DNA from: Gautieria morchelliformis
Taxonomy: Eukaryota > Basidiomycota > Agaricomycetes > Gomphales > Gomphaceae
Assembly (NCBI GenBank): GCA_015179125.1
Contig: WHVA01000218.1
Location: 62,001 to 126,000 of the forward strand
Direction of reading: 5' to 3'
DNA length: 64,000 nt
The notes below the pieces were generated by a model, which searched no databases, was not told the origin of the DNA, and saw only the letters and a program-made list of their open reading frames with translations. Both the position numbers and the translations under genes were made by a program. Positions 9,859 through 19,411 of the stretch are shown here, piece by piece. Position 1 is the first letter of the stretch. Every line of letters begins with the position of its first letter.

Positions 9859-11516
9859 ATAATTCAGGACGCACCGAGCAGGTTTACATAACGAGAGAAA
9901 TCGTCACTGAACCTGAGAATTACAGAGCGGCGGTATCACGTGATGATGCGCCGATCTGGGAGAAAGCGATGGAAATTGAGATGGACCAACACAAGACGTT
10001 AGGAACATGGGAATTAACAGAACTACCACCCGGACGAGTAGCTATCGGTTGCCGATGGGTATACGCTGTCAAAACACAACCGGACGGACAATTCGATAAG
10101 GCTAAAGCAAGGGTTGTGGCTCAAGGATTCACACAGAGGCCAGGGATGGACTACTACGAGATAACCTCACCCGTGGTCAAATTCGATTCACTACGTGTTC
10201 TATTAGCGATCGCAAACACACTCGATTGGGAAATCGAAATGATGGATGTCAAAGGCGCCTACCTCAATTCAACTATAGATGAGGAGATCTACATGCGCCA
10301 GCCCGACGGATTTGATGATGGATCTGGACGCGTTCTAAGAATATACAGAGCGCTCTACGGACTCAAACAATCGGGACGAGCTTGGCATCAGCGCTTACGC
10401 AAATTACTACTCGATCTCGGCTTCCATCAAAGTACAGCCGATGAATGCGTCTACATCAGACAAGATAAGGATTCAATCGAAGTCATATCTGTATATGTGG
10501 ACGACTTCGGACTATTTGCTGACTCCAAGGGAGGGATGATTAAGCTCAAGGGGGAGCTTCATGGAAAATTCCCCTTAACAGATTTAGGAGAAATGAAGAA
10601 AATATTGGGAATTAGAGTTGAGAGGAATAGGGATGAGGGAACGCTGATCATGTCTCAAGGACATTACATCGACATCATACTCGATCGATTCAACATGACA
10701 ACGGCTCATTCGGTATCTACACCCCTGCATAAAATGATCAAACTCACGACACCCATGGACTCAACAGGTCCAACTGCCGAAGTACCCTATGCCAAAGCGA
10801 TCGGATCACTCATGTATGCAGCACTCAGCACGCGACCTGATTTGGCTTTTACCGTACAACACTTGAGCCAATTCACTACTACTTATGGACCCGAGCACTG
10901 GACGGCGATCAAACACGCGCTCAGGTACCTCAAAGGGTCACGTGACGACGGCATAACATTCCGACGAGACGCTGGTCTCGACCTCGAAATATTTGTCGAC
11001 TCGGATTATGCTAATAGAAACGACGCACTATCTATTAGTGGCTATGTAGCTATGCTAGGAGGAGGAACCATTGCATGGAGCTCGAAGAAGCAGCGAACGA
11101 TCGCGCTATCTACCACGGAGGCCGAATACATGGCACTTACCGAGGGCGCCAAGCAATTAATCTGGCTGAGGCGTTTCATCGAGGAACTTGGAATCGATCA
11201 AACCCAGCCCACGTCACTTCGATCAGACAATCTAGGCGCCATTACACTATCGCATGACGCAACGTATCATGCGCGTACCAAACACATCAATGTCGCATAT
11301 CATTTTATCCGTGAGAAAGTGGCCTCTCACGAGGCATCACTTACATACGTATCGACGAAGGAGAACGTAGCGGACATATTTACAAAGGGATTAGACATGC
11401 ACCAACATAGGTATCTATTAGGGAAATTGGGATTTTACCGAAGGGATTTCTCGCTGAGGGGGAGTGTTAGTAATCGGAACGATGACACTGCCGAGGCAGA
11501 GCCGGCACGCATTTAG
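9777..11516 (+). CDS. Copia reverse transcriptase-RNase H, in the -1 frame relative to Gag-integrase
   Basis: The frame is open from about 9777; the linker RRSARITQRPDYRKLN near 9815 shows where it overlaps the upstream frame. Reverse transcriptase has FTQRPGMDYYEITSPV, the LYGLKQSGRAWH motif, and catalytic YVDD at 10494-10505. RNase H follows, with DSDYANR, SISGYVAMLGGG and STTEAEYMAL. The first ATG is at 9969, inside the domain, so the protein was probably made as one polyprotein and a one-base indel between 9690 and 9775 split it; programmed frameshifting is the less likely alternative. The last 52 bases run into the 3' LTR. Confidence 0.88.
   Translation, partial: PDPPEQAPAPEIRRSARITQRPDYRKLNNSGRTEQVYITREIVTEPENYRAAVSRDDAPIWEKAMEIEMDQHKTLGTWELTELPPGRVAIGCRWVYAVKTQPDGQFDKAKARVVAQGFTQRPGMDYYEITSPVVKFDSLRVLLAIANTLDWEIEMMDVKGAYLNSTIDEEIYMRQPDGFDDGSGRVLRIYRALYGLKQSGRAWHQRLRKLLLDLGFHQSTADECVYIRQDKDSIEVISVYVDDFGLFADSKGGMIKLKGELHGKFPLTDLGEMKKILGIRVERNRDEGTLIMSQGHYIDIILDRFNMTTAHSVSTPLHKMIKLTTPMDSTGPTAEVPYAKAIGSLMYAALSTRPDLAFTVQHLSQFTTTYGPEHWTAIKHALRYLKGSRDDGITFRRDAGLDLEIFVDSDYANRNDALSISGYVAMLGGGTIAWSSKKQRTIALSTTEAEYMALTEGAKQLIWLRRFIEELGIDQTQPTSLRSDNLGAITLSHDATYHARTKHINVAYHFIREKVASHEASLTYVSTKENVADIFTKGLDMHQHRYLLGKLGFYRRDFSLRGSVSNRNDDTAEAEPARI
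11456..11464 (+). other. Copia polypurine tract
   Basis: The run GAGGGGGAG lies immediately before the 3' LTR, where the plus-strand primer is expected. Confidence 0.8.
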
Positions 11517-11687
11517 CCGGAGGTTCGAGATCGCTCTCGACCCCGGGTTGCTGGTGCGCCGGCATCGCATCGGCACAGCAGCTCGAAGGGATTGGTAATA
11601 TAATGGACATTATAATTTGTATATAAAGGAACGATCTACTTGAGATCAATGTAGAATATCAGATCATATTTACTCCTTCGTTCCACA
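11465..11687 (+). repeat. Copia 3' LTR, 223 bp
   Basis: Same length as, and apparently identical to, the 5' LTR. It is followed at once by the target duplication AATGC, after which the adenylating-enzyme gene resumes in frame. Confidence 0.95.
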
Positions 11688-12544
11688 AATGCAATGTTGG
11701 AACTGGTCATCTTGTCGAATTCTGGAGATTGTCCAGATTCGTCTTTTCGTTCCGCTACTGATGGTCATTTCCACACGGGCGACCTTTTCGAAGAGGTATC
11801 TCCTGGATGCTTCGTCTATAAGGGGCGTGATGATGATTGGATCAAATGTGAAAACGCTGGGCGTTGCGATACGAAGTACGTTTATTCCCCAGAAGTATCA
11901 TTCTTAGGATGATAATCCTACCGATGATACCCTTGCAGATCTATAGAAGATCATGTGCGAACTACATGTTCTGCGCTTATTGGGGATTGTGTCGTTGTTG
12001 GCAATGGGCGCCCTTCACCTGCGCTTTTTGTTGAACCAGCGAAGGATGAGATGGAGCATGCTAAAATTAGAGCAGATATCCTGCAGAAGACGCAGGACTT
12101 TAATGCGCGGCGCTATATCCACGAACGCATCACGGATATAAACCTGATCATCGTCGTTAATCGAGGAACTCTGCCTCGAACAGATGTATGTTTCTGAATT
12201 TAATCTTACAGTCCAGAATATGACTTCCTTGTTGAATCCAGACAAAAGGTAACATCCGGCGAAGAGCAGTCGAAGAGATGTTCAAGGAGAAATTAGACCA
12301 AATATATGTTGCGGCGTGACTAAACCATGTCGAGCTACTGGTGTCAGGTGTATATTGTACATAATCCAGAACGGTAGATGGTCCGCCTTTTGGGCAACTT
12401 CGCTATTATCCTACTGCGTCGAGCGTCCTCACTTTCCAAGTATATCACGCTACGTAATTCAAAGAGCACTCATAATCAGAAGAATCGGAATCATCTAAGT
12501 CTGACACTTCTTTTACACTTTTCTTTGCAGCTGACATCGGTATC

Positions 12545-14456
12545 ACTTGTTGAGCTTGGAATTGAGAATTTCTGAAATCTCATATTCCGATTCTCCGTTG
12601 ATGATGACTGGCAGAGGTGGAGGTTGTTCACGATTCGGAATGGTGTTCAGAACTGATGGCTCAAGCATACTGGATGTACTGCATGCATATTGTCAGGAAG
12701 TCCGAGGGTGAAAGAATGACCACCAGCCTTAGTGATGATCTCATAAGGGCCAAGGTATTTCTCAGAGAGCTTCTTTGAAGGGCAAGTGATGTGGAAGTTT
12801 TCAGCTATGAAGACTTTATCACCTATTTTGAATGCCAGTTGCAGAAGTCGTTTCTGATCGGCAGAAGTTTGATATCTCTTTTGGGCAGTGGAGATGTCCT
12901 CTCAGAGGTGTTGGTGAAGGTCGTTGAGTTCCACAATGAAATCTTGGGCTCTGGTAGAGGCAAGGTGGCGTTCAGGGTGGATGGTGAGATTCAGGTGATA
13001 GCCTTTGTTGGTGTAGAAGGGCGAAATTCCAGTGGTCACGGATGGCACATTATTGTAAGCAAATTCCATGAGTGGAAGAGGACCAGTTACTGTGTTGGTA
13101 GTTGCAATAGACGCGAAAGTACTGCTCAAGGGTCTGATTAGTATGTTCCATTTGGCTGTCACCTTCAGGGTGATAACCAGAAGTGAAGTGGAGTTTCATG
13201 GTGAGAGCCTTGCCAAATGTGTGGAAAAAGGAGGACACAAATTTGGAACCATGGTCGGAAGTGACATGGGGAGGAATTCCATCCTTGGAAAAGATGTGGA
13301 GCATGAAGAGCTGTGTGAGCTAGGTGAAAATGATAGTGTCATAGGTTGGAATAAAGATGAACTGCTTTGTAAGGTGGTCAACAATAATTAGAATGGTATC
13401 ATAGCAAGATGACTTAGGAAATTTCTTGATGAAGTCCATGGATATCAAATTCCAAGGCTGTTCCGGGATCAGAAGTTGCTTCAGGCGGCCGTAGGGTTTG
13501 TGACACTGAGGCTTGGCACACATACAGGTGGTGCATGACTTGCAGTAATCTTGGACCATTGTGCGGAGGAGTGGTCAAGTGTACGTGTGTTGGATGATGT
13601 CGAAGGTCTTGTTTGGCCTTGGTGTCCTGAGAGCGGATGATTATGGCTTTGTTGGAGTATGCGGAGTCGGAGATCATTGACATCCAGAACATAGATTTGA
13701 GCCTTGTAGCAGAGGAATCCATTGGAATTGAGGGGCTATCCAGGACTGGCTGGGTTATCAAGGTGTGTTGCGGCGGTTGGAACAGAGGGCAGAATGGATG
13801 TTGGAATGGAGAGACTCAGTGTCCATAATGATAGAGGCATGGAGTAGTGGAAGTTGTAATGCTGTTGCATGCAGGGACGATGCCAGCTGCTCAGTTGAGA
13901 ATACCAGGTGGAAGTTGTGTGGATTAATGCTGGCATAGTCACCACTTCCCTCTTTTGGCTAGATGTCCCAATGTCTAGTGAGTGTGTTGGGCTTTGCTCC
14001 AAGCTTTCCAGGGCGGAAGTGGATCACCATGTTGAACTGGGAGAGATATTCAGACTAGCAGACTTGACTGCAAGTCAAGACCTTAGTAGTTGCAAAATAC
14101 TCAAGGCTTTTATGATCTTTCATGACATCAATTGGATAAGGACCTTTGAGGTAGTGTCGCCAAATTTTGAAGGCTTCATAAATCACAAGTAGTTCCTTAT
14201 TGTGGATGTCGTAGTTGATTTCCAGGCAGAAATGGTGAAAAAATGAAAAGTGATCAGATTTATTTCTCCATTTCTGGGTGAGATGATGAAGAGAATTGTG
14301 GCTAGCACATAGTCAGAAGTGTTGGTTTCAAGGACAAGTTGGGCATCAGGAATCCAAAAGCTGAGGATTGGGGTGGTAGTGAAGGACACCTTGAGTGCTT
14401 TGAAAGCAGAACATCATTCTGGACTGAAACTCCATGGAGTACCCTTCCTGGTGAGA
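12545..14456 (-). mobile_element. Decayed chromodomain Gypsy remnant (Gypsy-D family): RNase H, integrase, C-terminal region
   Basis: Read on the minus strand, fragments appear in the correct order: RNase H (TTTPILSFWIPDAQLVLETN near 14350), an integrase zinc-binding region, the integrase core (PWNLISMDFIKKFP, HVTSDHGSKFVSSFF, FTSGYHPEGDSQMEHTNQT) and the conserved stretch after it (TTGISPFYTNKGYHLNL). The SMLEP-like linker before a chromodomain is recognisable near 12640. Many stops and frame changes separate them. The better preserved copy at 45305-46983 matches closely. No LTRs are seen here and both ends are truncated. Confidence 0.75.
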
Positions 14457-15788
14457 TATGTGAGTGGAACAATAAAAAGATGCATTCTTTTCGGTGGAGT
14501 GGCTGCTCATGAGGGACAAAAGCAGACTTATTTATATCCCAACAATAAAATTGCCATGTACTTTCACCCTCTTCTTTTCTATAATCTGAGAATAAAATGG
14601 GTGAAGCTACATGTAATAAAAAGTTTCAACCATCCACCATAATCATATTATATAAATTTATTTGAGCATTAAGCATAGATTCTATTCAGAGGGAGAGATT
14701 TATGATAGTATGATGATGTTTTATGGGTAGTCTACTCGCACCTGAAGCCCTTTCACTACTGGTGAATTAATACTAATCAATACAACTATTATTTTGCTAT
14801 TTTTACTGTAAGTCATATTGATTATAATTAACATGTAAACACCTAACTAACTAAAGGGAACAACTCCTGCAAGGACAGGCATCATTGGGTGGAGTGAGTA
14901 AATTAACCTAGTAGCATAACCAAAGATCTGGTGTGAGTGTGAAAACACTAAAAACACCTTGCTACATTCATTATTATAATGTCTGACACTAATCAACGCC
15001 AACTGCCCATCTCCAAACACACATATATCCACCTCAACCAATCACTGAGATCACCAAGCTGATGTGCCTACGTTTGAACCTACCCAACCTGTTCAACCCA
15101 ACTACTCTGATACTATGGAACTTGATACCATGTGTTATCAAGGTCCAGAATACCCCTATCCTACATGTGCAACATGCTGAGCCCAGTCCCAAGACCTACA
15201 CACTGAATGGTCACGTGACCTGATCAAGGGATGTGACATGATGAGTCGACCCTGCATATGTCTTGAACATCTCCCCTATTTTCTCTCAACTCTGTATCCC
15301 TTTTTTTCACCATTACACTTTACACTTAATCACATTCCACATACATGTTGTACCTACTCCTAAGCTCTCCTACATATGCCAGCCGCTCCATTTGTTAAAT
15401 CTTTTGTTCTCATCTTGTAACACACCAAGAATGCCAAGTTCTTTTCTTGATAGTTAAATACTCACAGCTGTACACTATGAATGACAGTGAATTTACTTTT
15501 CATCTCGCCACACCTCAAGTTGCTTGACCTCACTGTTGTAAGACACATATACCCAGTTGTATGCGCATATATCTAGCTCTCTCAGACTCATTCGATTTGA
15601 CTTCTACCAGAAGTTTAAATAATATTCCTATTAGTTTTACCCTCAATACTATAACCAACAAGAAGATCAGTTACAATTAAATATGACCCATAATATATTA
15701 TAATCATAGTGTAATATTGATAATCTAACATAAACGATGGAGTACAATGATGCCCAGACCCATAATATAACCATTATGGTGGACAACC
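14457..15788. other. No gene or named element recognised
   Basis: This is AT-richer sequence with only short open frames on both strands. I see no domain, terminal repeat or clear tandem repeat in it. Confidence 0.4.
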
Positions 15789-16094
15789 CTACCTCCTGCA
15801 GTTCTGTATCTGTATCTTCCACTTCTGATACACCTCTCTTCTCACACACCCTCTGCAGCTTGAGGTAGCACAATTTTTTTTGGCCTTAACTACCCACCAC
15901 TCTGCAAACTTCATGTTTGGCACCATTTCTGGCTCCTCTGCCAGTGTCACCTTCTGTTTGCCCTTGTCCTTGGGCCTCAGAGTATCTTCCAGAGTTGCCT
16001 CTGACAGGTCTTCTGATGAGTCCTGGACCAGGACATCTTCGGCATCTGCCAAGATGTGTGCTTTCCACACATTGGCATCCACTTGGCATTGCAC
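15789..16094 (-). CDS. Hypothetical open frame of about 101 residues
   Basis: A minus-strand frame with QVDANVWKAHILADAED, an acidic serine-rich segment, a Lys-rich segment (RPKDKGKQKVTLAEE) and AEWWVVKAKKN. Its composition looks protein-like, but I recognise no family and there is no supporting context. It ends just left of a diverged LTR and may be a piece of a longer, decayed transposon gene. Confidence 0.25.
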   Translation of the reverse strand: MQCQVDANVWKAHILADAEDVLVQDSSEDLSEATLEDTLRPKDKGKQKVTLAEEPEMVPNMKFAEWWVVKAKKNCATSSCRGCVRREVYQKWKIQIQNCRR

Positions 16095-16162
16095 AACAAC
16101 TTGATCCTGCCATGCCAGTTCTTCTGCTGCACCTATTCTGCAGCAGCTTTGTCTGCCACAGC

Positions 16163-16511
16163 TATAAGGGCAACCTAGGCAGACGCTCTACACTCAAGCG
16201 GTGAACTGGCAAAGGGGGATCCAAAGTAAGATAGAGAACTATATACAGGACACAGACATACCTGGCGAAGGGGGATCCAAAGAGAAAACTCTAAGGAACC
16301 CCTTTGCCACCTAACTATGACTATAAGTAAACTCGGGCATGCTAGCCTGATCACCGAATGCCCGAGTTACATAATCAATCATGCCAGCGATAACAGGGTG
16401 GGACAGATAAGGAAGGAATGATGTCGGAAGGGGCCGGAACAGGAAGGGAAATAAATGGAACACAAGACAGAAGGATGCTGAAGGCTAGGAGAAGCTCAGG
16501 GGTCACCAACA
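16163..16511 (-). repeat. Diverged solo LTR related to the self-priming Gypsy family
   Basis: Its plus-strand left end (TATAAGGGCAACC) matches the outer end of the LTRs at 52118 and 57810 (TGTAAGGGCAACC) with one change. The motif GGGGGATCCAAAG occurs twice, as GGGGAAATCCAAAG does in those LTRs, followed by GAGAAAACTCTAAGGAACCCC in place of GAGAAAAGTCTAAGGACCCC. It also has a perfect 11-bp hairpin stem, 16330-16340 with 16358-16368. The right end CCAACA and the lack of a clear target duplication make the borders approximate. Confidence 0.5.
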
Positions 16512-16552
16512 ACATGCTGTGATAATGTGCATGCCGTGGTAATGTGCAAGTG

Positions 16553-16758
16553 GCGATAATGCACATTGTGATAATGCACACTGCGATAATGCATACCGCA
16601 ATAATGCACACTGCGATAATGCATACCATGATAATGCACACTGCGATAATGCACACTGCGATAATGCATATTGCGACAATGCATATTGCGATAATGCATA
16701 TCGCAATAATGCATACCACGATAATGCACACTGCGATAATGCACACCACGATAAAGCA
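16553..16758. repeat. 15-bp minisatellite, about 13-14 units
   Basis: Tandem units of the form GCGATAATGCACACT or GCGATAATGCATACC repeat with an exact 15-bp period and a few substitutions. Two looser units precede it from about 16520. Because 15 is a multiple of three, five-residue repeats (such as CIIAV) are open in several frames; these are not genes. Confidence 0.9.
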
Positions 16759-17140
16759 GTGTGTGATTGGTGTTCCCCTGACAACAGCCTTATCCACAAT
16801 GGCCAGTTCCATGGCTTTTGCCTCCTTGTTTTTCCATGCCTCATCTCACACTCTTTATGCTCGCACTCCTTGCACTTGCATTTCTCACAATTGACCAAGA
16901 TTGATGGTATCGATGCTATATTTGTGCACATTCACATGTTGGGCATTAGTTGACACTAATGATGTTAAGATAGCGGTTTAGGCAGCAAAAATACTCAGGA
17001 TGGAAGTTTCAAATTTCAATTGGACATCCTGGTAGCTATGGTATATTACTTTGGTGCCTTATCTAAGTCCTTCATTATCAACTTTGGTAGTACTCTATGC
17101 CCATGAAACTTCTGGTTGGTCCAACTTGCCTGTATACCAT

Positions 17141-17625
17141 TCAGTCCATGTTTATATGCATCCATGAACCAAGCAGCACAATTGGCATATCTGAGTCAGT
17201 CTCACTTAGCACTCCTTTATGCAAGTAAATAACATACTCACTGGCGCATTTTGAGTAGATCCACATGATCAAGGCATTCCTGCACATTTTTCTACATTTC
17301 TGCCTCATTTTTTGTAGGAGGGAGCATTCTATATTGTAATTTTGCCTACCCCCACCCCAGCATTGCTCAATGAAATTTAGCTCACAATGGAACTTTGGAT
17401 AAAAAAAGGCAAAATGACCATGTGACTCAACAAGCTCAAATAGTGCTGGCTTTTGTGCAACAAAGTCTGGCTGGTTGAAAAGCACCCGACGGCAGCAGCA
17501 AGCTTCTGTTTTGTCCTTGCACTTGAATCCCGCACATTCAGCATGTAAGTTAGCTTCTTCCAGGAAACCCTGTTCTTCAAGAATGGTCTTCATACCCTTA
17601 AACCAGTCTGGAATGTCAGGGTGAT
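17141..17625 (-). pseudogene. C-terminal fragment of a DDE-superfamily transposase
   Basis: The minus frame reads DIPDWFKGMKTILEEQGF, CAGFKCKDKTEACCCRR, FNQPDFVAQKPALFELVE and FYPKFHCELNFIEQCWG. These are the C-terminal landmarks of a fungal DDE endonuclease family (IS630/Tc1-like fold); the Glu of NFIE is the likely last catalytic acid. The N-terminal half is missing: the frame runs into antisense LTR sequence at 17626, where the Gypsy element starts. Confidence 0.6.
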
Positions 17626-18105
17626 TGTCAGGGGACACCCTGTTTTCCATTTCCAGTTCCGACACCACACCCAGTTCCGACTCCATTTCCGACTCCGCTT
17701 CCGGTTCCGATTCCATCTCCGCATCCGCTTTCGGGAACGATTCCGCTTCTGGGAGAACTTCCACCAGTTCCGTCTGCCTTGCCAGTTCCACTCCAATTTC
17801 CGACTTCCGCCCCGGAACAGTGTCGGAAATCAAGCGACTCGCATAATAGGTAGCATCAAGGGTCGATCAAGGGTCAGAGGGATGCAGGGTTGATGGCGGG
17901 TGCCAAGTGTTGTCCCTGGCTGCGCAGCGTAGTATAATACGGGCTCGCTGACATTGGGGGTCCTTAGACTTTTCTCTTTGGATTTCCCCTTGTCAGGTGA
18001 GAACCCCTTCTCTTGTATGCTCTGTTCATTTATACATACTTTGGATTTCCCCTTGTCAGTTGTGTGGTAGTGTGATCTCCACGACTAGCCAGGGTTGCCC
18101 TTACA
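17626..18105 (+). repeat. Gypsy 5' LTR, 480 bp
   Basis: It begins TGTCAGGGGACACC and ends GCCCTTACA. The first 200 bases contain more than a dozen TTCCG or CGGAA motifs. The motif TTTGGATTTCCCCTTGTCAG occurs twice, each time ending in a pyrimidine-rich AG. The TATA element and predicted RNA start are listed separately. Confidence 0.95.
17933..17975 (+). promoter_or_regulatory. LTR core promoter and predicted RNA 5' end
   Basis: TATAATA at 17933-17939 is followed 33 bases after its first base by AGACTTTTCT (17966-17975). That spacing suits a TATA-directed start. These ten bases are the exact reverse complement of the sequence just after the LTR at 18108-18117, as expected if the RNA 5' end folds back to prime reverse transcription. 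The start itself is inferred. Confidence 0.6.
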
Positions 18106-18107
18106 GC

Positions 18108-18117
18108 AGAAAAGTCT
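18108..18117 (+). other. Candidate self-primer-binding site
   Basis: AGAAAAGTCT begins two bases after the LTR end. I see no match to a tRNA 3' end (no TGG start), but it is perfectly complementary to AGACTTTTCT in the LTR. The minus-strand copy keeps both partners (57798-57807 and 57940-57949). Confidence 0.6.
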
Positions 18118-18235
18118 CTCCCCTAGAGGACCGGCGGTCGTACTGCACGTTGCATTCGCCATAGTGTACGACAGCCCCTCTTCTTACGTCGAGCTCCCAA
18201 CCCCGGAAATCCTGTCCCATATTTCTCCTTCCAAC

Positions 18236-19411
18236 ATGGATCCGGACGATCGTCTTCGGAATATGGAGGAGGAATTGACGCGGAACCGGATGAAGACCGA
18301 CGCGATTGAAACAGCCTTACAAGCGATTTTGGCTAAGTTAGATATTCCACAAGGTTGTGGAAATGGAATGCTGGATGATCCGGATTTCGGAAAAGCGGAA
18401 CTAGCGGAAAAGAGGATGTCCGCGAAGTTAGCAAAGGTCAAACCCGCAACTCCGGCGGACTTTGACGGAGATCGGGAGAAGGGACGCGCATTCTTCAACA
18501 CATGCAGCATCTACTTCGCAATTGTCGGAGACCTCTTTCCGAACGACCAGGCTCGGATTCACTGGACATTGTCCTTTTTCAAATCGGACCGCGCAGCCCG
18601 TTTTGCAAACAAGGTGATCCGACATGAAGCAAAGGGCAAGGGGAACTACTTCCGGGACTGGGACGCGTTCGAGAAAACATTTTCCGACCAGTTCTGCCCG
18701 AAAAACGAGCAGCTCACAGCCCTTACAAAGCTCGAGGGTACGAGCTGGTACCAGGCCAAAGATCCGGTCGATGACTACATCGATCGCTTCCAGGAGCTCA
18801 TCGACCTTGCGGAATATGACGACGACAAGACGATCGTCATCAAATTCCGACGAGGACTTGATCCGACGCTCCAGAACCAAGTTGCGCTGCTTGGGGATGG
18901 AGCTCCGGATTTTGATGACCCGGAAGGGTGGTACCAAGCCGCGCAGAAGGTTTCTCGGAACAGGGACGCAAATGAGGCCTTCGTGGAGACGAGTCGGAAC
19001 ACGACACGCAGTTCCGCTCGTCCTACTCCACCTGTGCCAAAACCCGGAAGCGCATTCATTCCCACACGGAAATTATTTCCGATGCTTGCTCCGCCTGCTC
19101 CTATTAGGAACCATAGCCCTCCTCCCTCGAAGAGTGGCCCTGCCCCGATGGATGTTGACCGCATGCGCGGAAAAGGCCACGGAACTATCACCTGCTTCCG
19201 CTGCCGACAACCAGGCCACTATGCTCGCGAGTGCCCCCAAGCCTTTGATATCCGGCTTATGACCACAGAGGAGAAACTCGAGATCCTTCCAGAGTTCCTC
19301 GCACTTGCAGACATAAACGGAGTGCCCACTGCGGAAGAACTTTCCGAAAATGCGGAACATGGTCTACCGGAAGCGGAAGATGCGTCGGATTTTGTGACAC
19401 GCAGCGGGTGA
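18236..19411 (+). CDS. Gypsy Gag, about 391 residues
   Basis: I chose the ATG at 18236 (MDPDDRLRNMEEELTRNRMK) because the upstream open frame has no ATG back to the LTR. The N-terminus is a predicted coiled coil. A retrotransposon gag domain follows with FFNTCSIYFAIVGDLFPND and DWDAFEKTFSDQFCP. A CCHC zinc knuckle (CFRCRQPGHYARECP) lies near the C-terminus. The TGA at 19409-19411 overlaps the pol frame, which is one base back. The sister copy encodes a near-identical protein, so this frame is intact. Confidence 0.9.
   Translation: MDPDDRLRNMEEELTRNRMKTDAIETALQAILAKLDIPQGCGNGMLDDPDFGKAELAEKRMSAKLAKVKPATPADFDGDREKGRAFFNTCSIYFAIVGDLFPNDQARIHWTLSFFKSDRAARFANKVIRHEAKGKGNYFRDWDAFEKTFSDQFCPKNEQLTALTKLEGTSWYQAKDPVDDYIDRFQELIDLAEYDDDKTIVIKFRRGLDPTLQNQVALLGDGAPDFDDPEGWYQAAQKVSRNRDANEAFVETSRNTTRSSARPTPPVPKPGSAFIPTRKLFPMLAPPAPIRNHSPPPSKSGPAPMDVDRMRGKGHGTITCFRCRQPGHYARECPQAFDIRLMTTEEKLEILPEFLALADINGVPTAEELSENAEHGLPEAEDASDFVTRSG

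Larger units (their letters stand above)
7192..11687 (+). mobile_element. Full-length Ty1/Copia retrotransposon, 4496 bp, target duplication AATGC
   Basis: The element has LTRs at 7192-7414 and 11465-11687, a primer site, gag-pol coding sequence in the Copia order (gag, protease, integrase, reverse transcriptase, RNase H), a polypurine tract, and 5-bp target duplications AATGC at 7187-7191 and 11688-11692. Read base by base, the two 223-bp LTRs appear identical, so insertion was recent. The one visible defect is a frame change between integrase and reverse transcriptase. Confidence 0.95.
6003..12319 (+). pseudogene. NRPS-like adenylate-forming enzyme (AMP-binding) gene, split by a Copia element
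   Basis: The coding pieces follow the order of fungal NRPS-like adenylation domains: an N-terminus with LTVLERSARIF, then FHTSGSTSGSPKLVPCSRRW (the phosphate-binding P-loop), TTWLGSICHVGQT, NLFGSTECG (adenine motif), DGHFHTGDLF, GRDDDWIKCENAGRCDTK, and a C-terminal KGNIRRRAVEEMF preceded by GTLPRT. Enzymes of this type activate a carboxylic acid with ATP. Introns fit at 6671-6737, near 6990-7045, and at about 12187-12250. Lesions are an in-frame TAG near 6144, a frame change near 6215, and the Copia insertion at 7192-11687. The Copia target duplication AATGC falls inside the codons for VTNAML, so the empty site reads in frame. The terminal TGA is at 12317-12319. It is clearly the remnant of a host gene; the substrate cannot be told. 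Confidence 0.8.

Noticed and set aside
16553-16758. CRISPR-like array
   Set aside because: Units are contiguous with no spacers, and the genome is fungal; the same applies to the 22-bp array at 40703.
16375-16931. Long frames rich in CIIAV or HYRS repeats
   Set aside because: They are the 15-bp minisatellite read in different frames; the period is a multiple of three, so frames stay open by chance.
19375-19411. A classical -1 slippery heptamer before the gag stop
   Set aside because: The sequence GGATTTTG does not fit the X-XXY-YYZ rule, though pol is clearly in the -1 frame; the mechanism is left open.
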